A stretch of DNA of 64,000 nucleotides. It comes from Ampullaceana balthica (taxonomy: Eukaryota; Mollusca; Gastropoda; Lymnaeidae). Shown here in pieces: positions 63,838-64,000 of this stretch. The first letter of the stretch is position 1, and every line of letters begins with the position of its first letter. Under the pieces are notes generated by a model. That model saw only the letters and a list, made by a program, of their open reading frames with translations, was not told the DNA's origin and made no database searches. Made by a program: the position numbers and the translations under genes. The DNA is taken from NCBI GenBank assembly GCA_944989445.1, contig CALYLW010000336.1:186705-250704 (forward strand). Reading direction: 5' to 3'.

Positions 63838-63902
63838 ATACAACAACAAACACATACAAATTCTCGTTGTTTCCGTCCGGGATTCAGAAGTGGAATGGGT
63901 TA

Positions 63903-64000
63903 GGGGCCGTCCATAAATGACGTCACGCGATTTTGGCAGATTTTTTACCCCCTACCCTCGTCACGCGTCGTCACAAAAAGCTAGACCCCCCTCTAAAAAA
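63903..64000. mobile_element. Start of another GGGGCCGTCCAT-family element, cut by the window edge
   Basis: GGGGCCGTCCATAAATGACG begins at 63903, preceded by TTA, and the next 95 bases match the 24428 copy. It is inserted into the 3' end of a LINE shard. Its length cannot be told. Confidence 0.85.

Larger units (their letters stand above)
60923..63902 (+). mobile_element. CR1/jockey-like LINE shard split by an RTE element
   Basis: The left piece (60923-60993, AATACAACCCTCAGATAG and TTCCTATTCCGTATAC) and the right piece (63838-63902, ACAAACACATACAAATTCTC and CCGTCCGGGATTCAGAAGTG) correspond to adjacent parts of the 3' end of the LINE at 59300-59410. Between them lies the RTE element. The shard is cut at its right by the TIR element starting at 63903. 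Confidence 0.85.

Overview
The window is eukaryotic, AT-rich, intron-containing animal DNA crowded with degraded transposable elements. Nothing in it suggests a prokaryote: there are no operons, the exons have GT/AG boundaries, and the elements include hAT, Tigger, CR1/jockey-like and RTE LINEs, a Penelope-like element, Ty3/gypsy and tRNA-derived SINEs. The repeat mix (including the GGGGCCGTCCATAAATGACGTCA-type termini) and the secreted CUB protein fit an invertebrate, most likely a gastropod mollusc. The taxon is inferred, not proven.

Layout. 1-2.9 kb: an interspersed repeat, a Ty3-like LTR, a LINE shard and three tandem copies of a short acidic, tyrosine-containing tail exon. 2.9-4.2 kb: a dead hAT transposase. 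5-7.6 kb: composite repeats, a Penelope 3' fragment, and a hAT element with an 8-bp target duplication that itself carries a nested hAT MITE. 9-22.2 kb: the best host gene besides the zinc-finger gene. It has seven exons whose phases all join, giving signal peptide, EB/EGF-like module, CUB1, CUB2 and EB-like module. Its introns hold a Tigger transposon, minisatellites and a 2-kb TTA-flanked element. 24-29.1 kb: a short MITE next to a second copy of the 2-kb element, the latter split by a 2.56-kb hAT. 29.4-32.9 kb: a minus-strand Penelope-like element (GIY-YIG end, hammerhead-like motif) split by about 2.5 kb of other repeats. 33.7-38.5 kb: a 16-bp satellite, a SINE with a LINE-derived tail, and a hAT MITE. 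40.2-42.6 kb: a minus-strand 22-finger C2H2 zinc-finger gene. 43-49.6 kb: foldback and TIR elements. 50.8-54.3 kb: a Ty3/gypsy remnant with Gag, a decayed zinc knuckle, a KH-like domain and an RNase H shard, broken by a SINE. 54.6-64 kb: an ACCGATAT-type element, a nearly intact CR1/jockey-like LINE, an RTE LINE inserted in another LINE shard, and the start of another TTA-flanked element.

Only two loci look like working host genes: the EB-CUB gene (plus strand, open at its 3' end in this window) and the C2H2 gene (minus strand). The rest is mobile DNA in several insertion layers whose order can be read from target duplications and interruptions. The three tail-exon units near 2 kb may be the 3' end of another gene that begins upstream of the window.
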